64,000 bases of DNA from Oopsacas minuta (taxonomy: Eukaryota; Porifera; Hexactinellida; Lyssacinosida; Leucopsacidae), in the NCBI GenBank assembly GCA_024704765.1, contig JAKMXF010000365.1, forward strand, positions 558,001 through 622,000, read 5' to 3'. Below are positions 61,875 to 64,000 of the stretch, piece after piece. The notes under the pieces were generated by a model. It searched no databases, was not told the DNA's origin, and worked only from the letters and a program-made list of their open reading frames with translations. A program made the translations under genes and the position numbers. Every line of letters starts with the position of its first letter. The stretch's first letter is position 1.

Positions 61875-64000
61875 ATGGAAAGAGCAGGTGAGTTTGTATA
61901 AAGTTGATATAGTTATTTCTTGCTTAGGCTTCATAATTATTCGAAAATGTTTATTTCCTGACTATTCGCATTTACGGATGACTCACATTATTTACTTTAC
62001 GAATTTCGATTAATCATTGTGACTGGTAACTATTGTTATCACAATAATAGCAAGTAAGTATCCGTTTCCCATATGTTTATTCTTCAAAGAACATGTAATA
62101 TCAGTATATCATTTCCAAATGAATAATTGTAATGGTTGGGTAAGAATAAATAAATCTTCTTTTAGAGAAAGTAGAGGAACCTTCACTTTCTCCATCAGAT
62201 CATGAAGATGAAGATTTGGAAGATATTCAATCTGATCCAGCCAAGTCTACAGGTTCATTTAATCAGCTTGGAGGATTCTATGTGAATGGAAAACCTCTGA
62301 ACATAAAGTTGCGTGTACAAATTATTCACCTAGCATCTGTTGGCATGAGGGCCTGTGATATCAGTAAAAATCTCAAAGTATCTCATGGCTGTGTTAGCAA
62401 GATCATCACGAGGTACTTTATAGTTAATTATATATTTCTGGGAAAAATGATCTATATGGGGGCAAATAATTTTTTGCATAGTTTATTCATAACTTTTTTC
62501 TGATAGAAAAAACTGCTAAAATTTTGTGAGGTGTAAAATTAGATTTCCAATATCTCTCCAATTTGTAGTTTCATTTATTTCAGCTAGCTAAAGTATAGAT
62601 GTGCGATAATAATTTATTCCGAGCGTTGTAAATATATGAAAGTACTTGTAAGTTTTCTGAAAATCCCAATTTTCGTTTTCAGGTAATTTATTTGTTGAAT
62701 GTATTACACCGTCTATGAATATACGTTATAAAGTTGGTAATCTAATATAATTATTTTACAAATCTGGCCATTAGATATACGTAGTGTAACATATATGTAT
62801 TCTTAAAAAATTACTTTCATTTGTTCATATGATAATATTATATTATTCTTACAACTCAAATATATATGATTGAAATGGAAATACAATTCTGATATTTGTA
62901 GACTACTTTATAAGATCCATACAAAATTCTTACCATCCTCAGAATTTCGGAAAAATATTTTGTCATCGAGCAAACCAACTGTATAAATTTGCATATAATT
63001 AAGTTACTAATGATTGTGTTCATTTCAGATACAAGGAGACTGGCTCTATAAATCCAGGATTTATTGGAGGCAGTAAACCAAAGGTAGCTACCCCTGAAGT
63101 TGTTGCCAAAGTAGCTGACTACAGAATTAGGTTCCCTGGAATATTCGGTTGGGAAATAAGAAGCAAGCTAATTGAAGACAAGGTACTGTAATTTATATTA
63201 TCTCTAAGCTTTAACTTGATTTAATTCTCATAATTTATAGATTTGTGAAGAGAAGAGTATTCCTTCTATCAGCTCAATCAACCGTATTGTAAGGTCATTG
63301 GAGAACAGGGACCATTCGTTTTTAGCTGTGAGTCCTTAATTTAATAGTGACCCGAAAATATTTCAATATTTTATGAATAATTCATATAATAGGAACTGGG
63401 TTCTCCTCTCTCGCCTCTATCCTTCCCAAACCAAGATATTTCCAACACCATATCCCCACCTCATCATCCAATGGAACATCATTTCCAGAGTCCTAAATAC
63501 CTCTCTCATCTCTCAAAGCAATACACTTCACCTCACAAAGAGGCAGTAACTAGTTACACATCCTCTATTTCCCAGTACACCAGCAGGTACAAGTCTTGTC
63601 CTAACAAACCAGCGATGCATGGAAGTGAGGTATCCAAACCTCCCTGTAGATATTCCTCTCTCTCCAAACGACATAAAGGTAGAATTAATAAGTTAAAATA
63701 TCACACTAGTAGATTTAATACAATCATTTTATTCATAGCTAATACTACTACTGCAGCTAACCGTAACATATCTCAAACCAAACAACCTCATGACTCATCT
63801 TCTAACAGTAGTTACGAGGAGGTAAGTATTTAGAATAATATATTTACTGTCAATATACTATATTCACTGTTATATTTCAGTTCATCCCTCTCCCGCAGAA
63901 CTGGTCTAACTCCACACAGGACAGCGGTGTGTGGAGCGATTTGTCTGACACTTATCCTAACTATCCTCTCTGTCACCCATACAAACCTTCATGTAAACGT
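61875..64000 (+). CDS. Pax transcription factor, Pax2/5/8 (PaxB)-like, 5' part
   Basis: Exons seen: 61875-61887 (13 nt, MERA), 62166-62412, 63029-63182, 63241-63327, 63393-63678, 63739-63821 and 63881 to the window end; all phases join. The paired domain runs from exon 2 to exon 4: [65 protein letters not shown] and [13 protein letters not shown]. An acidic N-terminal stretch (EDEDLEDI) precedes it. The region after it is Ser/Tyr/His-rich; an octapeptide or homeodomain would lie beyond the edge. The usual GHGGVNQLGG start is changed to [10 protein letters not shown]. The intron 63679-63738 is 60 nt long and open in frame, so its retention would add 20 residues. The paired domain resembles Pax2/5/8 most; the subfamily is uncertain. 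Confidence 0.9.

Overview
The window is nuclear DNA of an animal. It is AT-rich, with GT..AG introns (many only 50-75 nt), the standard genetic code, and single-copy eukaryotic housekeeping genes mixed with metazoan developmental genes: a Pax paired-domain gene, an ETS factor, an activin type II receptor-like kinase and a TRPM-like channel. Very compact spacing, many intronless genes and several unfamiliar multipass membrane proteins suggest a compact early-branching metazoan such as a sponge, perhaps a glass sponge. That placement is inference; the sequence alone cannot name the species.

Layout. 1-12.5 kb: 3' part of PIGT, an unknown multi-TM gene (7TM-A) with a 99% identical inverted partial copy beside it, GET4, an SLC2-type sugar transporter, a second multi-TM gene (7TM-B, minus), FAM50 and AMZ2 (minus, 83 nt apart), and a third 7TM gene (7TM-C). 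12.8-20.4 kb: LAMTOR2-like, ATPAF2, CDP-DAG synthase, DTD2 and VPS34/PIK3C3, in alternating orientations that leave convergent and divergent gene pairs. 21-25.8 kb: MCM4 in 8 exons. 26.2-43.3 kb: cytosolic aspartyl-tRNA synthetase (DARS1) in 20 exons. Its intron 5 holds a complete intronless TRPM-like gene on the opposite strand, and its intron 2 holds a candidate small gene, also antisense. 45-48.7 kb: an ETS gene and an SDS22-type LRR gene, both minus. 50.3-52.1 kb: an NSUN7 homologue that has lost both catalytic cysteines. 52.3-61.3 kb: an activin type II receptor-like kinase whose signal-peptide exon appears to lie upstream of a complete SAC1 gene, making SAC1 nested in intron 1. 61.9-64 kb: the 5' part of a Pax gene, cut by the window edge.

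Mobile DNA is non-autonomous: a 568-bp PIF/Harbinger-like MITE (CTG target duplication) inserted into an older 103-bp repeat whose empty site exists at 13.3 kb, a 692-bp hAT-like element in a receptor intron, and perfect foldback hairpins. No tRNA, rRNA, CRISPR array or transposase gene was seen.

Functionally the genes are mostly unrelated neighbours. Several bear on membrane lipids and trafficking (PIGT, GET4, CDS, VPS34, SAC1, LAMTOR2), but nothing shows they are co-regulated. The most unusual content is the unfamiliar multi-TM family with its inverted duplication, the genes-within-introns architecture, and the catalytically dead NSUN7.
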